Below, one piece after another: positions 22,754 to 31,309 of a stretch of DNA of 64,000 nt. The notes beneath the pieces were generated by a model. It was not told the DNA's origin and made no database searches. It saw nothing but the letters and a program-made list of their open reading frames with translations. A program made the position numbers and the translations under genes. Source of the DNA: Enterobacter hormaechei subsp. hoffmannii (GTDB taxonomy: Bacteria; Pseudomonadota; Gammaproteobacteria; Enterobacterales; Enterobacteriaceae); assembly GCF_001729745.1 (NCBI RefSeq), contig NZ_CP017186.1, forward strand, positions 3,162,001 to 3,226,000, given 5' to 3'. Each line of letters begins with the position of its first letter. Position 1 is the stretch's first letter.

Positions 22754-23467
22754 TTAGTCGAGCTTAACGCCTAAACGGTGAGCAACCGCTTCGTACGCTT
22801 CGACCACGCCACCCAGACTCTGGCGGAAACGGTCTTTGTCCATTTTATCCAGCGTCTCTTTGTCCCACAGGCGGCTGCCGTCAGGAGAGAACTCGTCGCC
22901 CAGCACCACTTCGCCTTTGTACAGACCGAACTCCAGCTTGAAGTCGACCAGGATCAGGCCCGCGTCATCAAACAGCTTTTTCAGCACGTCGTTGGCTTTG
23001 TAGGTCAGTTCCTGCATGCGCGCCAGGTTCTCTTTGCTGACCCAGCCGAAGGTTTCGCAGTAGGATTCGTTGACCATCGGGTCATGCATGGCGTCGTTTT
23101 TCAGGAACAGATCGAACAGCGGTGGATTCAGTTCGATACCCTCTTCAATGCCCAGACGCTTCACCAGGGAGCCTGCGGCACGGTTACGGATCACGCACTC
23201 AACCGGCACCATATCCAGTTTTTTTACCAGACATTCCGTATCGGACAACAACGCTTCCATCTGAGTCGGGATACCGGCTTCGGCCAGTTTGGTCATAATG
23301 AAGTGGTTGAACTTGTTGTTCACCATGCCCTTACGATCGAACTGCTCAATGCGTGCGCCGTCTCCTGCTGACGTATCATTGCGGAATTCGAGCACCAACA
23401 GATCCGGGTTTTCCGTGCTGTATACGGTTTTCGCTTTGCCACGATACAACTCAGCTTGCTTCTGCAT
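22754..23467 (-). CDS. purC: SAICAR synthetase
   Basis: Joins CAIR and aspartate with ATP to make SAICAR in purine biosynthesis. The 237 residues from the ATG at 23467 ([16 protein letters not shown]) equal E. coli PurC; an upstream in-frame codon at 23473 adds only two residues. Motifs include YRGKAKTVY, the phosphate-loop region [22 protein letters not shown] and [12 protein letters not shown]. It lies downstream of dapA-bamC on the same strand but has its own PurR-box promoter and is separated by a terminator. Confidence 0.98.
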   Translation of the reverse strand: MQKQAELYRGKAKTVYSTENPDLLVLEFRNDTSAGDGARIEQFDRKGMVNNKFNHFIMTKLAEAGIPTQMEALLSDTECLVKKLDMVPVECVIRNRAAGSLVKRLGIEEGIELNPPLFDLFLKNDAMHDPMVNESYCETFGWVSKENLARMQELTYKANDVLKKLFDDAGLILVDFKLEFGLYKGEVVLGDEFSPDGSRLWDKETLDKMDKDRFRQSLGGVVEAYEAVAHRLGVKLD

Positions 23468-23519
23468 CTTCATTACTCCTGGTGTGATGATTTGTATTCA
23501 AAACTGGCTATATTATGCC

Positions 23520-23535
23520 ACGCACACGTTTGCGT
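23520..23535 (-). promoter_or_regulatory. PurR box upstream of purC
   Basis: ACGCACACGTTTGCGT differs by one base from the PurR consensus ACGCAAACGTTTGCGT. It lies about 53 bp before the purC start, immediately upstream of a CATAAT -10-like hexamer (23512-23517 on the minus strand). This is the same arrangement by which E. coli purC is repressed by PurR with hypoxanthine or guanine. Confidence 0.9.
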
Positions 23536-23550
23536 GGCACGAAAATAAAA

Positions 23551-23571
23551 AGGGCTGGATTAACCAGCCCT
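23551..23571 (-). terminator. Intrinsic terminator after bamC
   Basis: AGGGCTGG-ATTAA-CCAGCCCT forms an 8-bp stem directly after the bamC stop. On the minus strand it is followed by TTTTTATTTT, a good uridine tract. It separates dapA-bamC from purC. Confidence 0.85.
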
Positions 23572-23576
23572 CACTA

Positions 23577-24611
23577 TTATTTGCTGAATGCGGCCTGGAA
23601 GGCAGCGACCAGCGCATCGTTCTGCGCCTGGGTCAGCGTGTGTCCTTTCGGATCGATAAACTGCAGGCTGCTGCGGTTATCGAGGTCGCCGACCTGGATT
23701 TTGTAGTCACCGGAAGGCAGCTGTGGATCGCTTGCCCCCAGCTCCTGCCAGGCACTTTCAGACAGCGGCTTATAGGTCGCTGTGATGCTGCCCGTTGAAC
23801 GGGTGCTGTCGGTCACCTTCATGCCCACTTTTTCCAGCGTGGCTGGCAGACGCTGCCAGGTCTGGTTAAACGGCGCACGCACCACCAGCATTGGCAGGCC
23901 GGTATCGTCTGCACCGCTCTGCACGTCAAACGTTGAGCCGTTACGGTTCTGCGCGGCGTTTGCGGCATCAGCAGCGTTCTTATCCAGACCCGCTGCAATC
24001 ACGTTCAGCATTTCGGTACTGTAGCGCTGCATGGCGGACGGATCGGCAACCGGTTTACCTGCCTGCTCAAGATTCAACAGCTTAACGGTAACCGCCTGCT
24101 GATAACCCTGCGGCTTAACGGAGACTTGATAACGACCACGATACTGCTGGTCTTCATCGAGACGGTTCCACTCAATCCAGTCGGTGGTTAAGGTCTGGCT
24201 GGCGTCGTCGCGTTTATCAATCGTATAGTTTTTCGACTGAATGACGCTCACAACCTGCGGCCACAGCGTGGTACCGCGTGCGCTTTCCACCAGCAGAGAA
24301 GCTGTATCACCGGTGAACTGCGTGCGCGCGCCACTCACCAGCGCCAGAGGCTGAGCTGGCGGACGAATATCGAGCGCTTTACCCACCAGGCCGCTACCGT
24401 TGGTAACCGGAATATTATAATCACCGTTCTGGATCGGCAGGATCATGCCGGCAGGCGCGTGAAGTTCAGCAAGCGGCGGCGCATCCAGATAGGATTCATC
24501 ACCGCTCACCTGGCGCTTGTAGCGCGAGTCTGAACTACAGGCAGCGAGGAGCATAACAAGCGAAACACCCGCAACCTTGGCCAGGCGCGACTTCTGTACT
24601 GAATAAGCCAT
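23577..24611 (-). CDS. bamC: BamC, outer-membrane beta-barrel assembly lipoprotein
   Basis: Lipoprotein subunit of the BAM complex that folds outer-membrane proteins. The signal peptide ends in the lipobox LLAACSSDS, so Cys25 is the lipidated residue when counted from the ATG at 24611. The unstructured N-terminal segment that contacts BamD ([18 protein letters not shown]) is conserved. Two helix-grip domains follow, near residues 100-215 and 230-343. The 344-residue length equals E. coli BamC. The start has GGGAG 5 bases upstream. It follows dapA after 16 bp, so dapA-bamC is an operon. Confidence 0.97.
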   Translation of the reverse strand: MAYSVQKSRLAKVAGVSLVMLLAACSSDSRYKRQVSGDESYLDAPPLAELHAPAGMILPIQNGDYNIPVTNGSGLVGKALDIRPPAQPLALVSGARTQFTGDTASLLVESARGTTLWPQVVSVIQSKNYTIDKRDDASQTLTTDWIEWNRLDEDQQYRGRYQVSVKPQGYQQAVTVKLLNLEQAGKPVADPSAMQRYSTEMLNVIAAGLDKNAADAANAAQNRNGSTFDVQSGADDTGLPMLVVRAPFNQTWQRLPATLEKVGMKVTDSTRSTGSITATYKPLSESAWQELGASDPQLPSGDYKIQVGDLDNRSSLQFIDPKGHTLTQAQNDALVAAFQAAFSK

Positions 24612-24627
24612 CAAATCTCCCTAAACT

Positions 24628-25506
24628 TTACAGCAAACCGGCATGCTTCAGCGCGCCAGCGACAATTTCACGACCATGGTCGGTAATCGGTGTCATTGGC
24701 AGACGCAGCGTGTCGGTTGCTACAAGCCCCAACTCCTTACATGCCCATTTCACTGGGATCGGATTGGGTTCGACAAATAATTTATTATGCAACGGCATCA
24801 GACGCTGATTAATCACGCGAGCTTCATCAAAGTGACCGGCTGCGGCCAGTTTGCACATGTCAGCCATATCACGCGCCGCCACGTTCGCCGTCACGGAAAT
24901 AACGCCGTTACCACCGAGCTGCATAAAGTCCAGTGCGGTCGCATCATCACCGCTCAACAGGATAAAGTCGTCTGAAACCAGCTCTTTGATCTGATGAACG
25001 CGGCTTAAGTTCCCTGTCGCCTCTTTAATCCCGATAATATTTTTTACTTTCGAGAGACGGCCAACGGTTTCCGGCAGCATATCGCAACCGGTACGGGACG
25101 GCACATTATACAGAATTTGTGGCAAGTCAGTATGTTCAGCGATGGCTTTGAAATGCTGGAACAAACCTTCCTGAGTTGGGCGGTTGTAGTAAGGGGTCAC
25201 CGTCAGACAGCCAACAATGCCGCTGTCGTTAAAACGCTGAGTCAGGCTAATGGCCTCTGCCGTTGCGTTTGCGCCCGTACCCGCGATGACCGGAATACGC
25301 CCGTCCGCCAGTTCCAGGGTCAGCATCACAACATCGCCGTGCTCTTCGTGGCTCAGCGTGGCGGATTCACCGGTAGTCCCTACCGAAACGATCGCCGAGG
25401 TTCCATTGGCGACATGGTAATCAATGAGCTTCTTCATGCTTGACCGGCAGACATTACCTTTTTCATCCATCGGTGTAACAAGCGCGACAATACTTCCCGT
25501 GAACAT
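24628..25506 (-). CDS. dapA: 4-hydroxy-tetrahydrodipicolinate synthase
   Basis: Condenses pyruvate and aspartate semialdehyde, the first committed step towards diaminopimelate and lysine. The 292 residues equal E. coli DapA. The TIM-barrel active site shows the Schiff-base lysine in IIGIKEATG (Lys161), [11 protein letters not shown] with the catalytic threonines, and YNVPSRTG. It is the first gene of the dapA-bamC pair and is divergent from gcvR across a 145-bp gap. No lysine riboswitch is visible upstream, in line with E. coli dapA being constitutive. Confidence 0.98.
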   Translation of the reverse strand: MFTGSIVALVTPMDEKGNVCRSSMKKLIDYHVANGTSAIVSVGTTGESATLSHEEHGDVVMLTLELADGRIPVIAGTGANATAEAISLTQRFNDSGIVGCLTVTPYYNRPTQEGLFQHFKAIAEHTDLPQILYNVPSRTGCDMLPETVGRLSKVKNIIGIKEATGNLSRVHQIKELVSDDFILLSGDDATALDFMQLGGNGVISVTANVAARDMADMCKLAAAGHFDEARVINQRLMPLHNKLFVEPNPIPVKWACKELGLVATDTLRLPMTPITDHGREIVAGALKHAGLL

Positions 25507-25651
25507 GAGCCATCCTCTGTGCGAACAAGAGCCTCAATGTTACGTTTGGAACTGTAATAAAAGCAAGCGACCTGAGGCTCTCAGGCGGTTGTATGCATGT
25601 TTTTTTTATGCTTTCCTTAGGAAGACTTAACCACGCAAAGGAAGAACAGGT

Positions 25652-26221
25652 TTGACAACCTCATCACAACATTACCTGGTTATCACTGCGCTGGGTGCTG
25701 ACAGGCCGGGTATCGTGAATACCATCACTCGCCACGTGAGCAGCTGCGGCTGCAATATCGAAGACAGCCGGCTGGCTATGCTTGGCGAAGAGTTCACGTT
25801 CATCATGCTGCTTTCCGGAACATGGAATGCCATTACCCTCATCGAATCTACCCTGCCGCTGAAAGGCGCAGAGCTGGATTTACTGATTGTGATGAAGCGC
25901 ACCACCGCGCGCCCGCGTCCGGCTCTGCCTGCCACAGTCTGGGTACAGGTTGAAGTGCCTGATTCACCTCATCTGATTGAACGTTTTACGGCACTGTTTG
26001 ACAGCCATCAGATGAACATTGCCGAACTGGTTTCCCGCACGCAGCCTGGCGATGAAAACGCCATCCCGACGCTGTTTATTCAAATTACCGCCCACAGCCC
26101 TGCCTCGCAGGATGCGTCAAATATCGAGCAAGCGTTCAAAGCCCTCTGTACAGAATTACACGCGCAAGGCAGTATAAGCGTCGTCGATTATTCGCAGCAC
26201 GAACAGGATGGAGTTGAGTAA
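25652..26221 (+). CDS. gcvR: GcvR, negative regulator of the glycine cleavage system
   Basis: A 189-residue ACT-domain protein that, in E. coli, binds GcvA and blocks activation of gcvTHP when glycine is scarce. Two ACT domains are visible: about residues 8-80, starting HYLVITALGADRPGIVNTI, and about 93-170, starting WVQVEVPDSPHLIERFTAL. The start is a TTG with GGAAGAACAGG upstream; E. coli gcvR also begins with TTG, and no ATG gives the conserved N-terminus. The stop overlaps the bcp start by one base, so they are cotranscribed. Confidence 0.95.
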   Translation: MTTSSQHYLVITALGADRPGIVNTITRHVSSCGCNIEDSRLAMLGEEFTFIMLLSGTWNAITLIESTLPLKGAELDLLIVMKRTTARPRPALPATVWVQVEVPDSPHLIERFTALFDSHQMNIAELVSRTQPGDENAIPTLFIQITAHSPASQDASNIEQAFKALCTELHAQGSISVVDYSQHEQDGVE

Positions 26222-26691
26222 TGAACCCACTGAAAGCCGGTGATATCGCACCGAAATTTAGCTTACCGGATCAAGACGGCGAGCAAGTAAATTTGACCGA
26301 CTTCCAGGGACAGCGTGTTCTGGTCTATTTCTACCCGAAAGCCATGACCCCGGGCTGTACCGTACAGGCCTGCGGTTTACGCGACAACATGGATGAGTTG
26401 AAAAAGGTCGGTGTGGAAGTGCTGGGCATCAGCACCGATAAACCAGAGAAGCTGTCACGTTTTGCGGAAAAAGAGCTGCTGAACTTCACGCTGCTTTCCG
26501 ATGAAGACCACCAGGTTTGCGAGCAGTTTGGCGTCTGGGGTGAGAAGTCCTTTATGGGCAAAACGTACGACGGTATTCACCGCATCAGCTTCCTGATTGA
26601 CGCTGACGGTAAAGTTGAGCACGTGTTTGATGATTTCAAAACCAGCAACCACCACGACGTGGTGTTGAACTGGCTGAAACAAAGCGCCTGA
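26221..26691 (+). CDS. bcp: Thiol peroxidase Bcp (PrxQ-type peroxiredoxin)
   Basis: Reduces hydrogen peroxide and organic hydroperoxides in the cytoplasm using thioredoxin. The 156 residues equal E. coli Bcp. The peroxidatic motif MTPGCTVQACGLRDN has Cys46 and a resolving Cys51 five residues on, typical of atypical 2-Cys PrxQ enzymes. YFYPKAMTPGC and VWGEKSFMGKTYDGI are family hallmarks. It is the second gene of gcvR-bcp and ends at a strong hairpin. Confidence 0.97.
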   Translation: MNPLKAGDIAPKFSLPDQDGEQVNLTDFQGQRVLVYFYPKAMTPGCTVQACGLRDNMDELKKVGVEVLGISTDKPEKLSRFAEKELLNFTLLSDEDHQVCEQFGVWGEKSFMGKTYDGIHRISFLIDADGKVEHVFDDFKTSNHHDVVLNWLKQSA

Positions 26692-26700
26692 TAAACAGCA

Positions 26701-26725
26701 AAACGGCAACCCAGGTTGCCGTTTT
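26701..26725 (+). terminator. Intrinsic terminator after bcp
   Basis: A 10-bp perfect stem (AAACGGCAAC / GTTGCCGTTT) with a 4-base loop and a T-run begins 9 bp after the bcp stop. Confidence 0.9.
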
Positions 26726-26734
26726 TGGTGTTTG

Positions 26735-27206
26735 CCCCCTCTCCCCGTGGGCTGAGGGTTCCCCACAAATTAATGCGAGCACTGAGCAATCCCCTCGCCC
26801 CTCCGGGGAGAGGGTTAGGGTGAGGGGAACATACGGCGGTGGTGGTCATTCCGTTCACTTTATGTTCCTTGCTACTCTGTAACGACATGACCGGTGAACG
26901 TGCCAGGGTGGCTCAGTCGCCACCACCCTGGCGACCCGGGCTCCCGGCGGTAAATCGCCGCTTCGCGGTGCCCTCGGCTTATTCCTTCCGGCTTATCGGG
27001 TACGGGCGGAGGCAACGTCCCTGTAAAGCCGCCCTCTCGGCGCATCCCTGCGCCTCGCCCCGGCCGGAAGGCAAACGCCTCAGCGATTTACAGCCGGACC
27101 AGAGCATCGCTGACAGCCCTCAGTCATTTAGAAAGCAACTTTATTGCTTCTGCATAAAATTACTGGGGATCCCTCAGCCCCGTGGGAGAGGGTTGGGGTG
27201 AGGGCA
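26735..27206. repeat. Composite GC-rich structured repeat region between bcp and perM
   Basis: This 530-bp gap has no convincing gene. It is bounded by two copies of the CTCTCCCC/GGGAGAGGGTT(A/G)GGGTGAGGG family (about 26738-26826 and 27172-27206). Between them lies a GC-rich segment full of foldbacks. GCCAGGGTGG pairs with CCACCCTGGC at about 26901-26930. CGGCGGTAAATCGCCG (26945) faces a near-inverted copy, CAGCGATTTACAGCCG (27081). CTGTAAA at 27021 faces TTTACAG at 27088. A 120-codon open frame crosses it but has a low-complexity, Arg/Pro/Ser-rich product that reads as an artefact of GC-rich DNA. It may be a non-autonomous repeat element; copy number elsewhere is unknown. Confidence 0.6.
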
Positions 27207-27222
27207 TCAGCCCGTACTAAAT

Positions 27223-28287
27223 CTACTTCTCTTCCACCGCCGGCACATCCGGCCACGCGTGGACCACGGCTTTAATCAGCGTCGCCAGCGGAATGGCGAA
27301 GAACACGCCCCAGAATCCCCACAGCCCGCCGAAAATCACCACTGACAGGATAATCACCAACGGATGCAGGTTAACTGCTTCTGAGAACAGCACCGGTACC
27401 AGCAGGTTCCCGTCCAGTCCCTGAATAATCAGGTATACGGCGAAACAGCTCCAGAACTCCGTACCCAGACCAAACTGGAACAGCGCCACACCGACTACCG
27501 GAATGGTCACCACAAACGCGCCGATATACGGGATCAGAACCGAGAATCCGACCAACACCGCCAGCAGCAGCGAGTAGTTCAGCCCGAAAATCACGAAGCC
27601 AATCCAGGTCGCCACGCCCACCACAATCATCTCCAGCACTTTACCGCGAATGTAGTTGGTGATCTGCTGGTTCATCTCCTGCCAGACCTGACCGGCGAGA
27701 CCGCGATTGCGCGGCAGCACGCGGCGCACCGCGTTCAGCATCTGCTCTTTATCTTTGACCAGGAAAAACACCATTAACGGCACGAGAACAAGGTAAACCG
27801 CCAGCGTCAGCAACCCCACCAGCGAGGCCAGAGAGTATTTCACCACCGAGTCACCCATGGTCATGATGCGGGCGCGCATGTTTTCGGCCATCGCATCGAT
27901 GATCCCGGCGTCCATCAGCGCAGGATAGCGGCGCGGCAGCGTGGCGGCAAAATCAGACAGTTTATTCAGCATGCCGGGCATGTCGCGGATCAGGTAGATC
28001 CCCTGTTGCCAGGCGATGGGCATCACCACGAAGGACATCAGCAGCAGAATGCCGACAAACAGCACCAGGACAATGCTGGTCGCCCAGCGTCGGGAACAGC
28101 CGATATGTTCCAGACGCGCGGTGGGCCACTCCAGCAGATACGCCAGCACAATCGCCACCAGAAGCGGTGCCAACAGGCCACTAAAGAAGAACAGGATACC
28201 GAATCCGGCAACCAGAATGACCAGCAAAGCAATGGCTTCCGGATCGCTAAACCGACGCCGATACCACTGCATTAACATTTCGAGCAT
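27223..28287 (-). CDS. perM: PerM (YfgO), AI-2E transporter-family permease
   Basis: A 354-residue polytopic inner-membrane protein of the AI-2E exporter/PerM family, about the length of E. coli PerM (353). It has roughly seven to eight membrane helices, including two at 20-60 separated by a short turn (GILFFFSGLLAPLLVAIVLAYLLEWP). A long loop follows, then late helices with the family signature FGLNYSLLLAVLVGFSVLIPYIG and GGLWGFWGVFFAIPLATLIKA. The transported substrate of this member is not established. It is divergent from bepA. Confidence 0.92.
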   Translation of the reverse strand: MLEMLMQWYRRRFSDPEAIALLVILVAGFGILFFFSGLLAPLLVAIVLAYLLEWPTARLEHIGCSRRWATSIVLVLFVGILLLMSFVVMPIAWQQGIYLIRDMPGMLNKLSDFAATLPRRYPALMDAGIIDAMAENMRARIMTMGDSVVKYSLASLVGLLTLAVYLVLVPLMVFFLVKDKEQMLNAVRRVLPRNRGLAGQVWQEMNQQITNYIRGKVLEMIVVGVATWIGFVIFGLNYSLLLAVLVGFSVLIPYIGAFVVTIPVVGVALFQFGLGTEFWSCFAVYLIIQGLDGNLLVPVLFSEAVNLHPLVIILSVVIFGGLWGFWGVFFAIPLATLIKAVVHAWPDVPAVEEK

Positions 28288-28449
28288 ACAACCCTTCCCT
28301 GAATCGAATGGCGGGAGTGAGACGGTGAATTGTATCTAACTGTCACAAAAAAGACTTTCCTTTTTGTTTCACTGTCAGGTTTCGCAAAACCCTGATGAAT
28401 GGGATTTTCTTCATCTCTTAACACGGCTACACTCGCAGAGCAGCGGAGA

Positions 28450-28477
28450 TGAACGTTATGCGGGTTCATCGGTCAAA
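28450..28477 (+). promoter_or_regulatory. Possible sigma-E promoter of bepA
   Basis: TGAACGTT at 28450-28457 and TCAAA at 28473-28477, 15 bases apart, resemble the sigma-E elements GGAACTT and TCTRA/TCAAA. The predicted start site falls about 25 bp before the bepA ATG. E. coli bepA (yfgC) is a sigma-E regulon member, which supports the reading, but the -35 match is imperfect. Confidence 0.5.
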
Positions 28478-28507
28478 TTAGCACATCCAACATACAGGAC
28501 AGTGGTT

Positions 28508-29971
28508 ATGTTCAGGCAGTTGAGAAAAACACTGGTTGCGACACTGATTGCCGCCGTGACGGTGGGTCAGGTGTTGTCCGCTTTCGCTGACTCGTCCGAT
28601 TCATTGCCGGACATGGGCACCACGGCAGGAAGCACGCTCTCCATCGGGCAGGAGATGCAGATGGGTGATTATTACGTACGCCAGCTGCGCGGCAGTGCTC
28701 CGCTGATTAACGACCCTTTGCTGGTGCAGTACATCAACGGTCTGGGGATGCGACTGGTGGCGCACGCAGACTCGGTAAAAACGCCCTTCCACTTCTATTT
28801 AATCAATAACGACGAAATCAACGCCTTCGCCTTCTTTGGCGGGAACGTGGTGCTGCATTCGGCGTTGTTCCGTTATTCCGATAACGAAAGCCAGCTGGCG
28901 TCCGTCATGGCGCACGAAATTTCGCACGTCACCCAGCGCCATCTGGCGCGTGCGATGGAAGATCAGAAGCGTAACGCCCCCCTGACCTGGGTGGGCGCGC
29001 TGGGCTCTATTCTGCTGGCGATGGCCAGCCCGCAGGCCGGAATGGCGGCGCTTACCGGGACGCTGGCGGGAACGCGTCAGGGGATGATCAGCTTTACCCA
29101 GCAGAACGAGCAGGAAGCAGACCGCATCGGCATTCAGGTTTTACAGCGTTCCGGCTTTGACCCGCAGGCCATGCCGAGCTTCCTGGAAAAACTGCTCGAC
29201 CAGGCACGCTACTCGTCGCGCCCGCCTGAAATTCTGTTGACCCACCCGTTGCCGGAAAGCCGTCTCTCGGATGCGCGTAACCGTGCTAACCAGATGCGTC
29301 CGGTCGTCGTGCAGTCCTCGCAGGATTTCTACATGGCCAAAGTGAGAACGCTTGGCATGTACAACTCCGGACGTAATCAGCTCACCAGCGATCTGCTGGA
29401 CGCGCTGGCGAAAGGCAACGTGCGCGAGAAGAACGCCGCGCAGTATGGTCAGGCACTCCAGGCGATGGAAGCAAGCAAGTACGATGAAGCGCGTAAAGCG
29501 CTACAGCCGCTGCTGGCGTCGGCGCCTGACAATCCGTGGTATCTCGACCTCGCAACCGATATCGATTTAGGACAGAAAAAAGCGACCGATGCGATCAACC
29601 GTCTGAAAGGGGCGAAAGACATTCGCAACAATCCGGTATTGCAGCTAAACCTGGCGAACGCCTACTTACAGGGCGGCCAGCCCGGCGAGGCGGTGACCAT
29701 TCTGAACCGCTATACCTTTAACAATAAAGATGACCAGAACGGCTGGGAGCTGCTCGCCCAGGCCCAGGGGCAACTGGGTAATCGCGATCAGGAGCTGGCC
29801 GCGCGCGCGGAAGGTCTGGCGCTGGCGGGGCGCCTCGATCAGGCCATTTCCCTGCTAAGCAGCGCCAGCTCACAGGTGAAGCTCGGCAGCCTGCAACAGG
29901 CCCGCTACGATGCGCGAATCGACCAGCTGCGTGGCCTGCAACAACGTTTTAAGCCGTACGAGAAGATGTAA
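28508..29971 (+). CDS. bepA: BepA, periplasmic chaperone/metalloprotease for outer-membrane assembly
   Basis: Assists LptD maturation and degrades stalled outer-membrane proteins at the BAM complex. From the ATG at 28508 it has 487 residues, equal to E. coli BepA, with a Sec signal ([20 protein letters not shown], cleaved near AFA-DSS). The M48 peptidase domain has HEISH (HExxH) followed by the third zinc ligand in NEQEADRIG. The C-terminal third is a TPR array (for example [20 protein letters not shown]). The open frame continues 48 codons upstream, but that part lacks signal-peptide logic. It is followed after 13 bp by yfgD. Confidence 0.96.
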   Translation: MFRQLRKTLVATLIAAVTVGQVLSAFADSSDSLPDMGTTAGSTLSIGQEMQMGDYYVRQLRGSAPLINDPLLVQYINGLGMRLVAHADSVKTPFHFYLINNDEINAFAFFGGNVVLHSALFRYSDNESQLASVMAHEISHVTQRHLARAMEDQKRNAPLTWVGALGSILLAMASPQAGMAALTGTLAGTRQGMISFTQQNEQEADRIGIQVLQRSGFDPQAMPSFLEKLLDQARYSSRPPEILLTHPLPESRLSDARNRANQMRPVVVQSSQDFYMAKVRTLGMYNSGRNQLTSDLLDALAKGNVREKNAAQYGQALQAMEASKYDEARKALQPLLASAPDNPWYLDLATDIDLGQKKATDAINRLKGAKDIRNNPVLQLNLANAYLQGGQPGEAVTILNRYTFNNKDDQNGWELLAQAQGQLGNRDQELAARAEGLALAGRLDQAISLLSSASSQVKLGSLQQARYDARIDQLRGLQQRFKPYEKM

Positions 29972-29984
29972 TAAAGGAGAAGTC

Positions 29985-30341
29985 ATGACAGACGCGGTAA
30001 AAATTTACCATAACCCTCGCTGCTCCAAGAGCCGCGAGACTCTGAATCTGCTGAAGTCTAACGACATCGATCCGGAAGTGGTGTTGTATCTGGAGACGCC
30101 CCCGGACGCGCAGACGATCCGCCAGCTGCTGAAGATGCTGAACATGGGCAGCGCACGCGAGCTGATGCGTCAGAAAGAAGATCTGTATAAATCGCTCAAT
30201 CTGAACGATACCAGTCTCACTGAAGATCGGCTGATTCAGGCGATGGTCGACAATCCTAAGCTGATTGAGCGCCCGATTGTCGTAGCGAACGGCAAGGCGT
30301 GTATCGGCCGTCCACCGGAAGACGTACTCGGGATCGTCTAA
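29985..30341 (+). CDS. yfgD: YfgD, ArsC-family oxidoreductase
   Basis: A 118-residue ArsC-like protein. IYHNPRCSKSRETLNLL carries the arsenate-reductase-type cysteine (Cys13) with its Arg-Cys-Ser-Lys-Ser loop, and ERPIVV has the family arginine-proline. It is closer to true ArsC than the YffB homologue at 17.3 kb, and databases often name it arsC. No ars operon genes are nearby, so arsenic detoxification is only inferred. The ATG at 29985 has AAGGAGAAG 4 bases upstream. It is cotranscribed with bepA, and its last four bases overlap the end of the convergent HTH gene. Confidence 0.9.
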   Translation: MTDAVKIYHNPRCSKSRETLNLLKSNDIDPEVVLYLETPPDAQTIRQLLKMLNMGSARELMRQKEDLYKSLNLNDTSLTEDRLIQAMVDNPKLIERPIVVANGKACIGRPPEDVLGIV

Positions 30342-31162
30342 TCGTTACGCCGCAGCGCTTCCAGAAACGCCTGCGGCGTACTCTCCCCCAGCTTTTTCTG
30401 CGCTTTTCCCCGGTTGAAAAATTCACACAGCTGGATCAACAGCTCTCCCGCCGGTTCACTATTCACGCGCGGAATGATCTCACGTAACGGCACGGCGACC
30501 TGAAGGGCAAGATAATACTGTGAATGCACTTTTACGGTGACGTTATGCTCCGGCAAGTTCACTGCCAGCCCAAAAGTCTCAATAGATTGAATATCAGCCG
30601 GACAGGCAGACAGCACCTCGTTCGTCCAGCGGGTCAGCAACTGCGGCGAGACACCGGCATAAAGCCGGGCGTAGCACCAGCCGCTGACGGGTTCACGCGC
30701 CCAGAGCAGGTGTTGCTCCCCACCGTCGTCCATATGCAGCGATAGCGGCTGATGATGCAGAAGTAGCTTCTGCGGCATGATACCGGCCTTCAGTGCCTTT
30801 TTGCCCTGCAACGGCGCCCCCTTTTGTCTTACCGAAGCCGGTTTGAGGTAGCGGTTCAGGGTCGCGCGGGAAACGGCGATCCCGAGTCCGTCATTCACCA
30901 GCAGCAGCAGTTCATCCAGCGGTGCCCCAGTGATATCCCGCAGGGCATTTATCAGTGCCGCCTGCTCTTGTCTCAATGCTTTGTGTATCACTTTTGGCGT
31001 TGTGTGGTTATCCGAAACCTGGTCGCGGTTGCGCCAGCGCCTGACGGTGGTGACCGAGATCCCCAGTTCAACAGCTAGCTCTCTGTCGCTTTTATCTGAC
31101 TGCTGAAGATAGCGACGGATACGCGGTGTGGTGGTGGCGTTAGCATGCAGTTTGATTTCCAT
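30338..31162 (-). CDS. HTH protein resembling a degenerate IS481-type transposase, probable regulator
   Basis: A 274-residue protein, absent from this place in E. coli. The N-terminus has a helix-turn-helix (SDRELAVELGISVTTVRRWR, about 26-45) followed by a second HTH-like segment with AVSRATLNRYLKP (about 95-107), the layout of IS481 transposase N-termini. The C-terminus (ELLIQLCEFFNRGKAQKKLG, then ESTPQAFLEAL) echoes the last helix of that DDE domain. The middle keeps one acidic site (LHMDDGGE) but lacks the usual TDNG core, so it is unlikely to transpose. The ATG at 31162 has GGAGAGG 6 bases upstream. It is divergent from the EIIC operon, which suggests that it controls it. No terminal repeats were seen. 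Confidence 0.65.
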   Translation of the reverse strand: MEIKLHANATTTPRIRRYLQQSDKSDRELAVELGISVTTVRRWRNRDQVSDNHTTPKVIHKALRQEQAALINALRDITGAPLDELLLLVNDGLGIAVSRATLNRYLKPASVRQKGAPLQGKKALKAGIMPQKLLLHHQPLSLHMDDGGEQHLLWAREPVSGWCYARLYAGVSPQLLTRWTNEVLSACPADIQSIETFGLAVNLPEHNVTVKVHSQYYLALQVAVPLREIIPRVNSEPAGELLIQLCEFFNRGKAQKKLGESTPQAFLEALRRND

Positions 31163-31309
31163 CGCGTCCCTCTCCGCAACTAATCTCATGAGATTTATAG
31201 TAGAGCAGCGAATGCTTTGTGACCGATTTCACCTTTCGCTCGCCGCGCTTCACTGATAATCCACAGACATAACATAAACAACACCTCTCAATCTTGTACG
31301 GAGTTCACA

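Noticed and set aside
26839..27201. 120-codon frame in the bcp-perM gap
   Set aside because: It runs through repeats and hairpins, lacks a ribosome site, and its composition (Arg, Pro, Ser) reflects GC-rich non-coding DNA. Treated as part of the repeat region.
28364..28507. 48-codon N-terminal extension of BepA
   Set aside because: It would bury the signal peptide. The ATG at 28508 gives exactly the known length.
17301..30341. YffB and YfgD as parts of an arsenic resistance system
   Set aside because: Both are ArsC-fold proteins, but there is no arsB, arsR or arsA nearby and both are E. coli backbone genes.
30338..31162. HTH gene as an active insertion sequence
   Set aside because: Catalytic motifs are incomplete, and no terminal inverted repeats or target-site duplications are visible at the edges.
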